Part shown: positions 1 through 13,603 of the stretch, piece after piece
How positions within the stretch are numbered: the stretch's first letter is position 1
How the letters are laid out: each line of letters opens with the position of its first letter
From: Dipylidium caninum
Taxonomy: Eukaryota > Platyhelminthes > Cestoda > Cyclophyllidea > Dipylidiidae
Length of the DNA stretch: 64,000 nt
Direction of reading: 5' to 3'
Assembly (NCBI GenBank): GCA_017562135.1
Contig: QEYB01001642.1
Span: 1,178,001-1,242,000, forward strand
The notes under the pieces: generated by a model
Seen by the model: the letters and a program-made list of their open reading frames with translations, nothing else
Database searches by the model: none
What the model was told of the DNA's origin: nothing
Translations under genes and position numbers: made by a program

Positions 1-2542
<2,542 letters not shown>

Positions 2543-2647
2543 ATGTCTTCTATATTTAACTTCAACATTAAGATCAACTCGCCATGTGAAGTTCATGATC
2601 ACTAAAATTGCGCCATTGCAGGTTCCTAGACCTTGGTTGTGCTTACA

Positions 2648-2893
2648 TGAGTTTTTGCCACTTTTATAAAGGTCAAACGCAATTGCTCACCCCTGTTGGA
2701 GCCCTGCAATCAGGACAGTTCCAAATCGCCACACCGACAAGACCTAACACCAGTGCTTACGACTCCCAAACGTCCATCTCTTGAGACAACTCCCACAACA
2801 CCCATAAAAAACCTCACCCCTGTAAAAACCACACCGTACCCAACAGTCAGACAATCTATGTTCAGCGCCCAACGCATGTTTAGTGATCAATGA
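2648..2893 (+). CDS. Short TP-rich ORF, left copy, function unknown
   Basis: An ORF ending at 2893 encodes a tail full of Ser/Thr-Pro sites (TPVLTTPKRPSLETTPTTP and TPVKTTPYPTVRQ) and ending RMFSDQ. The last 60 or so codons are identical in the other arm (18174-18419, minus), which gives an 81-residue ORF there starting MSFATFIKVKRNC. It begins about 110 bp after the CARM1 stop on the same strand, so it could be a separate small gene, a downstream CARM1 exon or a chance ORF in a 3' UTR. The TP sites look like CDK/MAPK targets, but I do not recognise the family. The frame is kept in both arms, unlike much of the rest. Confidence 0.3.
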
Positions 2894-3387
2894 TTAAGGC
2901 CTGCCTCTTTTAGCCTCTCCATGTCAGTGTTAGTAATTAATGATTCGTCATTCTTGAAAAGACATTTCTCCACAGGCCGCACTGTTTCAACAAATGGCTG
3001 CGTGCGCACCACAATCCCGAGCACCTGATAAATGGAGTATAGTCAAGCGGATGATGTGACTCATTTTGTAGCAGGGAGTACATGTAGTAGGAGTGTGAGG
3101 AAATTAGCACGAAGTCCCAGCGACTCAGGTGTTTTCATTGTCAGCTACCGCCTTTTCCTGCGTATTTAGAGACTTCGGTGCAGAATCATTCCCCGTAGAC
3201 TCCATCATTCGGAGGATTGTTCCTTAAAAGACAAGTGCTAGTGCATTTGCAAGAAAGAGTTAAGAACGATGGATCACGGTCCTTAGACAATGAAAGAAAT
3301 AGCAGACACCTAAGTCAGTGGACTCCAATTTAACAAAAAAGAGAGAAACAGAATTTAAGGCAGTTGAGGTACAGGCGTAAGGACTAA

Positions 3388-3922
3388 CTAACGTCGTTCC
3401 CTTTCACGCATATTCTTCAAGTTCGCTTCAAAAAAGCTTTTTCTTTTCTTCGTGCTCCGGGTCGAGGACTAAGAGACAGCTGTTTGTACGGGGAGGCAAC
3501 TCACGAGGGGATGGCAATATCACTTTCCTGGCCGCACTTCCACATATACCAAACTAATCGTACAGAGTTCACACACCGTGAAATAAGCCCCTCTTGACAT
3601 TTCGCTGATTGCATTTGACACTAAAACCAAGAATGTCACATCTCCAAGGATGTGCCTGAGGACAAGTGGAAGGCAAGTAATTCCACAACAGCGGGAAAAG
3701 CACCCTACGTACCAGGTCGCGGGTTTGCTTATGGATTTGTACTTCTTATATTTTATCTTCCACTCAATTATCGCCTACATCTCTCGCAAAGTCCCTGCAT
3801 CGCTAAACTGATTCAACAATAGCAGTTTGTCTCGAAGTGTCGTGTGCGTCATTCTCGAAGGCCCTTGCGTTTTTTAACTTCTGTGGCCTGTGACGCTGGG
3901 CATTGCCGCGCTGGGAGCTCAT
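3388..3922 (-). CDS. C9orf85-like zinc-ribbon protein, left copy
   Basis: A small conserved eukaryotic protein of unknown function. The start at 3922 reads MSSQRGNAQRHRPQK followed by ARAFENDAHDTSRQ, as in the human C9orf85 N-terminus (MSSQKGN.ARSRPQK). The middle exon carries CxxC pairs (GLCGRCKAIIEW; CVKC; CEFC; CGKCG) of a zinc ribbon. The last exon reads KSFFEANLKNMRERERR and stops at 3388. In this copy the A-rich stretch after RPQK is in frame; in the right-arm copy it has one extra A and is not. The gene is convergent with CARM1 and the TP-rich ORF. The family call rests on residue-by-residue recall of the human protein, and no function should be inferred. Confidence 0.65.
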
Positions 3923-4544
3923 TTTCCTCTAAGGGAAGAATTCAATGACTGTCGTGAGTTAAAGTGCGCTTTTGCGCATTATTCTTGGCATTAAGTTGCA
4001 AGAACCTAAAAATACATCTTGATCAGATAGGATGCGTGTAATTTAGGCGAAACCAAGGCATACGACTCAACTGAGGAGACCACTCCACCCGCTGCAGTGA
4101 GCAGACGAACAGGGGAGAACGGCAGGTGCGCTGCGCACCAATTAGCCTGCTCAAGTCACTGCCGCATAAATAAAAAAGTTAATTTTACTGGGGCACTAAA
4201 TTGACTACAGCCACTAATTATGGCGTTTATCATAATTTTCTTAGTGCTTTGCAAACCGATTTGCATGGTCGTAGCACTTAAATTGCTCATGGTTTGCAAA
4301 TGATCATAACCACAAAAAGCGGTGAAAGCTGCTATTTTGAGGCATTGGTTCATTCCGGAGTCCCGTCTAACTTGTACCTCGTGTTTTGCCAAGGCGACAT
4401 ATCGCTTTCACTTACGCCGGCTGTTCGGCGGGAAAAGCCAACTGCAGTCATCAAAAATACAATCAAAATCAGACGGCGTGACTAACTTCGCAAATTAAAG
4501 GAACCATTCAAAACGCACAGGCATCGGCTGAAAATATGCAAAAG
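3923..4544. other. Upstream region of the C9orf85-like gene, nothing else seen
   Basis: About 620 bp of moderately AT-rich sequence upstream of the C9orf85-like start. ORFs here (for example 4156-4392, minus) are not kept in frame in the matching right-arm segment, so I call none of them coding. Confidence 0.4.
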
Positions 4545-5060
4545 GGATGGGCAACCTGAGGCAAGCTTTGAGCGAGACAGACCCACACGAGCCAACCCGC
4601 ACCACGGAGCAGCACAACCCTGAGAGAGCTGATCGACAATCACTCGGAGAGACTAACCCCTCTGCAGTCACGCAGCACCAAACGCCACCCACAACTCCAG
4701 CAAGCAAAGCCACGGACCCACACACCCACGCGGGCGGTTCCGAAAACCCGCACCGCACTAACGGAACCCAAATCCCGACAGCCCACGGAACGCTCAAACT
4801 GGGCGGAGGCCCCAACCTGACGGAAACCGAACGGATCCGCAGCCAACCACGCCACCCCCGAACCTGGCCGTTAGACCCGAACCGGCGCGATCAAGCAAAC
4901 CCACTGCACACCCGACTCGACAGCAACCCCGCCCGTAAAACCAGACGAACACGGAAAGGGGAAACGAAGAGCCCCCCCGCGGCTCATGCGACCAAATCGG
5001 CTCAACCTTACGTGTTTCTCCGAGCCAACGACGCGAAGACCACCACCGTTCCTTGACCAA
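4545..5060. other. GC-rich island inside left arm
   Basis: About 500 bp clearly richer in G and C than the surrounding DNA, with a sharp onset. It gives long spurious ORFs in several frames (169 aa plus strand here; 169 aa minus strand at 15977-16486 in the other copy). The translated proteins agree only in patches because indels shift the frame. It could be a CpG-rich promoter block or a SINE-like insertion; no Pol III boxes or target duplications were convincingly found. Confidence 0.4.
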
Positions 5061-7369
5061 AGGAAAAACCATCTTCAATACGAAGTCTACGTAGGAAAAA
5101 CGTTTATTTAAAGTTTGAACAAATCGCGTTTGTCGGACAGCACTGCGGAGCCCCTAAACGATAAAACACAGCTAATAAGTCCTCAAAATCAGCAAATGCT
5201 TTCTGCACTTCAATAAGACCCGAAAGATACCATCATTTCCAGTACCCAACTTACATCGTGTCGAACTGACCAACCCAAGGGATTGCTGTAAGCAACATAT
5301 CGACTTCAGCTCAAAAACTCAGACATCAATTACATATCACACCTCATTCGGGGAAAGAAATGTCATCATTGTGGTACGGATGCCTACCTCGCAATTAGGA
5401 ACTAAAAAGAAAAGAATTGCAATTGGGAGAAGATACCATCAGCGTTAAAAAGCTCGAAGAGGAATATCACAACTCCAAAGTTGGATCAGATTCATCAGTA
5501 ACCACATGCGTGCTATATCTTCTTGGCAAGATACGCCCACGTTGTTGATAGATGTAGCACGCGGGTCAACTGTTGGAGATCGTACCGCTTCTTCAGCCGG
5601 CAGAGAAAACCGCAATTTGCTGATGTTCAACCATGTCCTAGACGCCATACTACTTCCTGACCGCCCGAAGAACCTAGAAGCCGCGACCGTCACTTGGAGT
5701 TATCAGGACAAAAGTGTTCGCCACAACGAAACTGAAGACCGTTTAGTTGGTTCATCACTGAATATTCCGGCTTACCTTAGGCGTCCGTCTAAAATAGGGA
5801 ATCCACATGCGTGCCATCGCTTTGGTGATACACATCATACTATCAATCTAATTGGGTGCAGTCTCCATCAACAGAACGCCCACCTCGCGGAGCACGGCCA
5901 GCCACCGAAAAGCAGGAAACGCGGGCACCTCCTATATAAACACCGGGTAACTCAAACAAATACTGCCCAATGTGTTGTTCATCCATTATAATTGATATTA
6001 CTAGGGTTACCAGAAACTTGTAGCCGAATTTATTTTGAGAACTAAGCCTAATTCAAACGTACAAAATTGCTACAGACTTTCAACAATAGAGACCATTAAA
6101 TTGAGATGACTAAACTCGCAATGACTCTCCAAAAGTGACCATGTCTTCCCACACACATAATGTTCGTTGAAAAACTTTGCAACCCAAGTAACGGACAATT
6201 GGCGGTAAGGCCCGCGCCTTTAGTCGGTACAAATGAGGACTCAATTCTCCCCCCAACCCGTTAGTTATGAACATTGGAAACCTAATAAAACCACGCGCCT
6301 GTTGGACATAATTTTATGCGAGACGCCAACATAACGCTCCACTAGCGTCTATCACACTACATTTGTGGCGTCCATCTTGCTCCACGGAAAACTTTGAGCG
6401 CGTATGGCCACCTTCTCTCCTCCGCTGTGCAAAAACTCACTATTCACTTCTCGCCACCACACTCCACATCTTAGCACTTGAATGTACAAGCAAATGCAAC
6501 CGGAAATTTGATCGAGCCTAGGCCAATGGCCTAGAGGCTGCAACTCCCTATCCCTAACTGCCATAATTACCTGACTCACGTTATTCATCATGAGTTGAAG
6601 TCTGATTCAACAGTATTTTGCAACATAACCAAACTGCGGTCACGGCTCTGAGATTCACTTCGTTTCGACAGAAGCCAAACAACTCCGGATTAATTTTGAT
6701 CACAACCAAGAGGCTCAGACGCAGTCCGCTCCACTGAAATCATTATCCACTAGTTCCGTGTCGGATTAACAAAAGCGTCTGCTACCTGTGTAGTATATAT
6801 TAAGCGTCGAAGGATTGACTGTTAACTGCATACATTAAGCCAAATTGGCCGTGACCCACAATAAAAAACAGTAGTTACAACAGAAAAATAAAACAAACCA
6901 CGGTCGCTATATTGTCCAACAATAGCCCGCTCATTGCCTCTATTTCGATGCGCACCTAAGATCTCCGTGAAACTTACTATCCACGTCTGTATTAACTCGA
7001 TGAATTCCTACCCCGCATGTCGAATATTCATAAATGCTATTTCCTCAGTCATTACCTTGGACAGAATCCAGTATGATTGCGCGACATGTGAACAAAGTGG
7101 TGGAGGTAAGATTGTTTAGAGTAAAAGTATAGACACAATGTACAAAGCATTAGCAAGGCCCCAAGTCTAGAACATTATATCCCATTATGCATTTATTTAC
7201 GCAACTTGCTGCGCCACAATGACCATTTAGCCGAAAACCTAACAAACATCATCCTAAGAAAAATACACGAGATGTCCTAATTTAAAAAATAGGACATCGG
7301 AACATATTGCATCAATGACAATGACGGTCACGAAGAGCACCGACTAATATCGAGTACAGGACGGATAGG
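5061..7369. other. Intergenic DNA of left arm, no gene supported
   Basis: About 2.3 kb between the GC-rich island and the transporter 3' end. The 5506-5991 ORF (161 aa, plus) has no intact counterpart at 15000-15570, so it is not supported. A TATA-like tatataaa lies near 5933-5940. A hairpin-like palindrome (ggcctaggccaatggcct type) lies near 6520-6540 and its partner near 14465. Confidence 0.4.
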
Positions 7370-10300
7370 CTATGCTATGCTCATATCGAAATCCACAGAG
7401 TTCTTCTTTCTGCGGTAGAGAAGGAGGTAGAAAAGCAATGAGAATGAGGAATGCTGCCAAAGGCAGACAAGCGGCCAGCAGATTTTGCGCTAGAGTGGGT
7501 CCCAACCCGTCTAGTATACGCCTGTAAAAGAGTGGGTTAGGCGAAAAGAATTTAACAGGCTGTGGCAAGTGTTAAACTGTAGAAACGTACTCTATAATGA
7601 AATAGACGTCAGCATTCGTGGTCGAAGCAAGAGTAAAAATGGCATTGAAAAATTATCATAAAATCGAAACGAACTGAAAGGCGCCAATGGTCTTACAGGA
7701 GAAGTAAGAGGTGTCCTTACCACCGATTAGAGTTCCAGCGAGGTTGAATGCACCGTTGATACACAGGCTGATGCCCGGCCTGCGGCAAAATGCTTTCATC
7801 TAAGTGATGCTGGAGCATTGGTCCCAACAAGAGTCATGAAGGCGCCATCGGTGATACCGAGGAGGAAGCAAATGGCCGCGAACACACGTCCCGCAGTGGT
7901 AAAAGAATACCAGTACATCATTATATTCTCCTCCGCTGCCGGTTGAATCCAAGTAGGAGGCACCGGAGCGTATGCCAAGCTCAGTGTCATTACAACCATT
8001 CAATAGCAACACCCCAAAAACATAGGTCACTCCGCCAATGCTGTCCCTTTTTCTGCTTTTTTTGTTCCGACGGGTTGTACACCTTCGAAACCAAAAACCC
8101 GAACAATATTTGGCCTAAAAATCAGACGATAAGATTATGGTTTCCATTAAATATTTATCATCATTCAAAATACCGTTATTTAAAACCAGAATTGCTGGTA
8201 AATGAGACACCGATAGGAAAAAGAAAACGCGAGGGAAATATAACAGCAACAAGAGCCCAAGCCTATGAGGGATGGATACCACGCTAATTGGTTTGCGCCG
8301 AAATGCTAAGGTCGAAGGTTGACTCGAGACCTGCCAGCCATTGGGTCCGCACATAGTCGTAGACAAAGGTCCAGGGAATAACAACACCGCAGCCGCCAGC
8401 CCGTTGGTCAACACGTAGACGAGAAAAGGCGCCGTTGGTCCACACGGCAGAGGAGAAGAGAGAGGAAAAAAACTGCTTCGCAGTTGGCGGCAAAACTCGT
8501 TCACTTGTGCGTCTGGGGCTCCCGTAGGACCCGAATTACTGTACTCATGTTCCTCGGTGCCCGCGGTCTGTGTCGAGACGGTGTCAAGATCATGAAGATA
8601 GGGCAGAGGCACCACAGACCTTTAGCCTATACACTGCCCTTCTGTACCGCGAGATGTCTGTAACATATGGTTTTGGAACCGAAAAGGAAAAATAACTTGG
8701 TCACATGAATAGGCTAGTTCATGATTAACTTTTAATCTCCTCACAATATTTAGCATCGATGAGAGGAGGAGGAGGATTGCCACCCATGGAAGCGTTGATT
8801 GTTAACTTCGAGGAAAGCCAATGAGCAAGATTAGGCTTCCTAAATGTAGTGCATATCTAGTGTTTAAAGGACATATCCTTTTTCGTGTGTGGCTGTTAAG
8901 AGAGCATTAATAATCGGTTGCGGAGAAGATATGAATTGTTAACCACGTTTTCACTCAGAAAGCCCCAAACAGTCGTTATGAAGATATATATATATATATA
9001 TTCACAAGTGCTCATGTAATTGGGGTTACTTCATTAAAAACACCTACGATAGGATTTTTAGAAATGCATGCCTCCTTTCTGATGCTAGGAGTTATCAGAC
9101 CTCACCGAAATTCATTTGTTATATCATCCACCGGACTTACTACCCCTAATACCCATCGAAACTAAGCGCACATGCCTTCTCTACGCTTTCGAGCACTCAC
9201 CTGGTTGTGTCATCACGACGCTGCACTCCAACGTGTCTCCCCATGGTTTTTGGCTAAAAGCAAAAGCACGTCTGAAGAGACATAGTAAATTAAATTAAGA
9301 TAGATGAGATCGTTGGAATCTCGAAGTCAACCACGTCTTTAATGCATACATTTGCTATCAGTAAAGCAAATATTACTTAGAGGTAGCTGACAACACGCGG
9401 TATCGGCAGCTGAATCATCAACTTTGTAAGACATTTTATGCAAAAATTGAAGCATATAAAAGCAATAACGCTGTCTACTATCGCTTCCCAATTGCGCATT
9501 GCAACTTTCTTTCGATTTCGTTCAATCTGTTCTCAATGAGCAAATCTAACCTTGCCGAAAGCATAAACTATAACTTAATTTGGGCATACAAATGAAATTC
9601 AAAGCAGTAACAATATCGAAAATAAGACTGACCTGAGAGCCGCATATCAATATCCTTCTTTCTAAAAAGTGGAACAACATTAGGCGCTGAGATTCCCGAA
9701 ACACGAAATCTCTGTTTTGCTTCTATCTCTTTTAACAAAAAAGTTTACACACCAACCATTATTTGGGCCTGCCTAATAGATAAATATCCTTAATTTCATT
9801 ATGAGCGTAAGGTTAGCGATTATCGCAGTGTATAAAAAAATTGAGTATAATTCCTTGTGTTTGGACTTCATCGAGTATTATAAATTTTTGCCTTTAAAAA
9901 TTAGGTTTTTAATGCGCATATAAATGCAAATTAAATTTTTCTATGTCAACTAAATCTTCCTAAAATCCGGATTTCACAATTAAAAATTTAGCCTAGGCAA
10001 ACAGTTATAATCGTCTCTTCGTTAGTGGCGTAAGGATAAAATTTTAAAATTTTATGTAGCCTCGGATTCAACAGACAATAATTTTACGTTAGCACGAGAA
10101 CTGACTAAAGCTCAAAGTGATTACCGAAACATACCAAGAGGTGCCTTGTGCTTTTCAGGGTCAATTTTGATAGCGGCTTGCTCATCACACCAATAGAATA
10201 AGGCCGCGGAGATCCACGCGTGAAGGAAAACAGCACCCTGCAGAATAAGGGCCTCACGCCATGTCCACAAGGATAGAATCCAACTTAGAAAGTGGTTAGT

Positions 10301-11029
10301 CGCAAATGCCCCGATACCCCCACCGCACACCATCACACCACACGCCAATCCAAACCTATCACCGAAGTAATGGCCAATTGAAACAGGTGAACTTCAATTT
10401 ATCAATACAAAAAAAACGTATAAAAAAGAAGTTGGCAGCGAAAAACGTCCAATAACGATTATAAACAGAATATAAAAAAAGTGGCGACGACTGAGAAAAT
10501 ATGATAAGAGCAATCACTAGACTGATTGTAACATAGTGAAATGTGTCAAATGATTGAAGGCGAAGTGCAAACAAATATAATCGCAAAATCGTACAAAACA
10601 CACCATCTATTATCTTTGAATATCTTCATTACAGCCATAAATGCGGCAGTGTATGTCAATTGTAACCCGAGTGACAATAAAATACCGTAAGCGAAGAATG
10701 TCACAATGATGGTCTGAGCGAAAGACGTAACTAAAGCTCGCAAAAAAACGAAGGAAAACATACCAATGAAGCTGAGACACAAAAATAGCGCTCCCCATGC
10801 CGCTGCTGTTGAATATCCGACGACGTCCGTAAGAGGGCATAAAAGAGGCGACATAAACTGCGGAATTGAGTATATCAACGCGGGCACCAATGAGGTAACA
10901 GTAGAGCTAACGTTAAAGATATCTTTGAACTCTGAAAACAAAATTCCCGCAGAGTAGGTACAACCATCAGCCAAAAAATAGGACAGAAAACCGCCAACAA
11001 CCGTCATTATAACTGTTTGCCCTATAAGA
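7370..11029 (-). CDS. SLC16-like monocarboxylate transporter (MFS), frame-broken 3' half
   Basis: Probable plasma-membrane transporter of the MFS SLC16/MCT type. Exons in the single-copy spacer are clean: 10604-11029 (GGFLSYFLADGCTYSAG, the MCT TM1-TM2 pattern, then three or four hydrophobic helices) and 10135-about 10386 (YFGDRFGLACGVMVCGGGIG, then FLSWILSLWTWREALI). Downstream exons lie in the left arm at about 8540-8280, 8030-7731 and 7533-7370 (stop at 7370-7372), encoding TVWTNAPFLVYVLTNG-type helices. In this arm they carry many 1-base indels; the right-arm copy is almost clean. The first coding exon (expected PDGGWGW motif) was not found. The substrate cannot be told; flatworms have several such paralogs. 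Confidence 0.75.
8984..9001. repeat. (AT)n microsatellite in left arm
   Basis: Nine AT units, against five at the matching place in the right arm (11981-11990). The length difference fits either microsatellite drift or long-read error. Confidence 0.8.
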
Positions 11030-11151
11030 AATGTGCTGGAATCATTTTGAATGGAGGAGTAAAAAGAAAAAAACCAAAAAGGAACAAAAATTTAAATCAC
11101 GGAAGGATAAAGTACAAACACAAGAGCAGAGAATTTTCTATGAAGGAAAAG
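9830..11151. other. Single-copy spacer between the inverted arms
   Basis: About 1.32 kb with no reverse-complement partner in the window. It holds the two clean N-terminal transporter exons on the minus strand and AT-rich flanks (9830-10120 and 11030-11151) with nothing else recognised. Homology between arms stops at gcgattatcgcagt, ending near 9829 on the left and beginning near 11152 on the right. Confidence 0.8.
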
Positions 11152-11225
11152 ACTGCGATAATCGCTAACCTTACGCATTATGAAATTAAGGATATTTATG
11201 CTATTCCAAATAATGGTTGGTGTGT

Positions 11226-12432
11226 AAACTTTTTTCGTTTAAAGACGAATGGAAAGCATTAAACAGAGATTTCGTTGTGTTCGGGAAATCTAGCTGCCTA
11301 ATGTTGTTCCATGTTTTTAGAAGAGAGGATATTGATGCGGCTCTCAGGTCATCTTATTATCGATATTGTTACTGCTTGAATTTCATTTGTATTCCCAAAT
11401 TAAGTTATAGTTTATGCTTTCGGCAAAGTTAAGATTTGCTCATTGAGAACGGATTGAACGAAAAAGAAAGAAAGTTGCAATGCGCAATTGGAAAGCGATA
11501 GTAGAGAGGGTTATTGCTTGTATATGCCCCAGTTTTTGAATATAATGTCTCACAAAGGTGATGCTTCATGTGCCGATACCGCGTATTGTCAGCTACCCCT
11601 AAGTGATATTTGCTTTACTGATAGCAAATGTATGCATTAAAGACGTGGTTGACTTCGAGATTCCAACGATCTCATCTATCTTAATTTAATTTACTATGTC
11701 TCTTCAGACGTGCTTTTGCTTTTAGCCAAAAACCATGGGGAGACACGTTGGAGTGCAGCGTCGTGATGACACAACCAGGTGAGTGCTCGAAAGCGTAGAG
11801 AAGGCATGTGCGCTTAGTTTCGATGGGTATTAGGGGTAGTAAGTCCGGTGGATGATATAACAAATGAATTTCGGTGAGGTCTGATAACTCCTAGCATCAG
11901 AAAGGAGGCATGCATTTCTAAAAATCCTATTGTAGGTGTTATCTGTGAGGTAACATCAATTACATGGGTACTTGTGAATGATATATATATCTTTCATAAC
12001 GACTGTTTGGGGCTTTCTGAATGAAACGTGTTAACAATCCATATCTTCTCCGCAACCGGTTACTAATGCTCTCTTAACAGCCACAAACGAAAAGGATATG
12101 TCCTTTAAACACTAGATATGCACTACATTTAGGAAGCCTAATCTTGCTCATTGGCTTTCCTCGAAGTTAACAATCAACGCTTCCATGGGTGGCAATCCTC
12201 CTCCTCCTCTCATCGATGCTAAATATTGTGAGGAGATTAAAAGTTAATCATGAACTAGCCTATTCATGTGACCAAGTTATTTTTCCTTTTCGGTTCCAAA
12301 ACCATATGTTACAGACATCTCGCGGTACAGAAGGGCAGTGTATAGGCTAAAGGGTCTGTGGTGCCTCTGCCCTATCTTCATGATCTTGACACCGTCTCGA
12401 CACAGACCGCGGGCACGAGAACATGAGTACAG
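11226..12432. other. Right-arm sequence upstream of transporter exons, no gene supported
   Basis: Mirror of 9755-8545, in the position of the long intron between transporter exons. The 60-residue ORF at 11681-11863 (minus) is identical to the one at 9116-9298 (plus), but it has no recognisable family and no codon-level sign of selection that I can judge. Confidence 0.4.
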
Positions 12433-13603
12433 TAATTCGGGTCCTACGGGAGCCCCAGACGCACAAGTGAACGAGTTTTGCGCCAACTGCGAAGCAGTTT
12501 TTTCCTCTCTCTTCTCCTCTGCCGTGTGGACCAACGCGCCTTTTCTCGTCTACGTGTTGACCAACGGGCTGGCGGCTGCGGGTGTTGTTATTCCCTGGAC
12601 CTTTGTCTACGACTATGTGCGGACCCAATGGCTGGCAGGTCTCGAGTCAACCTTCGACCTTAGCATTTCGGCGCAAACCAATTAGCGTGGTATCCATCCT
12701 CATAGGCTTGGGCTCTTGTGCTGGTAATATTTCCCTCGCATTTTCTTTTTCCTATCGGTGTCTCATTTACCAGCAATTCTGGTTTTAAATAACGGTATTT
12801 TGAATGATGATAAATATTTAATGGAAACCATAATCTATCGTCTGATTTTAGGCCAAATATTGTTCGGGTTTTTGGTTTCGAAGGGTGTACAACCCGTCGG
12901 AACAAAGAAAAGCAGATAAAGGGGACAGCATTGGCGGAGTGACCTATGTTTTTGGGGCTGTGTTGCTATTGAATGGTGTAATGACACTGAGCTTGGCATA
13001 CGCTCCGGTGCCCTCCTACTTGGATTCAACCGGCAGCGGAGGAGAATATAATGATGTACTGGTATTCTTTACCACTGCGGGACGTGTGTTCGCGGCCATT
13101 TGCTTCCTCCTCGGTATCACCGATGGCGCCTTCATGACTTTGTTGGGACCAATGCTCCAGCATCACTTAGATGAAAGCAATTTTGCCGCAGGCCTGGGCA
13201 TCAGCCTCTGTATCAACGGTGCATTCAACCTCGCTGGAACTCTAATCGGTGGTAAGGACACCTCTTACCTTCTCCTGTAAGACCATTGGCGCCTTCAGTT
13301 AGTTTCGATTTTATGATAAATTTTCAATGCCATTTTTACTCTTGCTTCGACCAACGAATGCTGACGTCTATTTCATTATAGAGTACGTTTCTACAGCTTA
13401 ACACTGCCACAGCCTGTTAAATTCTTTTCGCCTAACCCACTCTTTTTGCAGGCCGTATACTAGACGGGTTGGGGACCCACTCTAGCGCAAATCTGCTGGC
13501 CGCTTGTCTGCCTTTGGCAGCATTCCTCATTCTCATTGCTTTCTACCTCCTTCTCTACCGCAGAAAGAAGAACTCTGTGGATTTCGATATGAGCATAGCA
13601 TAG
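12433..13603 (+). CDS. SLC16-like transporter C-terminal exons, right copy
   Basis: Clean duplicate of the transporter 3' half. Exon 12433-about 12733 encodes NEFCANCEAVFSSLFSSA, WTNAPFLVYVLTNGLAAAG and the following helices. Exon 12916-13251 encodes YVFGAVLLLNGVMTLSLAYA and GRVFAAICFLLGITDG. Exon 13452-13603 encodes GRILDGLGTHSSANLL, a last membrane helix and a basic tail RRKKNSVDFDMSIA with stop TAG. Donor and acceptor sites are consensus (GTAAGG; TTTTTGCAG). In both arms the reading frame changes once near 12665-12675, so an additional very short intron or a shared error is possible. No N-terminal exons precede it on the plus strand, because those in the spacer point the other way. Confidence 0.7.

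Noticed and set aside
4547..5056. 169-aa ORF in the GC-rich island as a gene
   Set aside because: The matching segment in the other arm is open in a different pattern and the protein agrees only in patches; high GC removes stop codons by chance.
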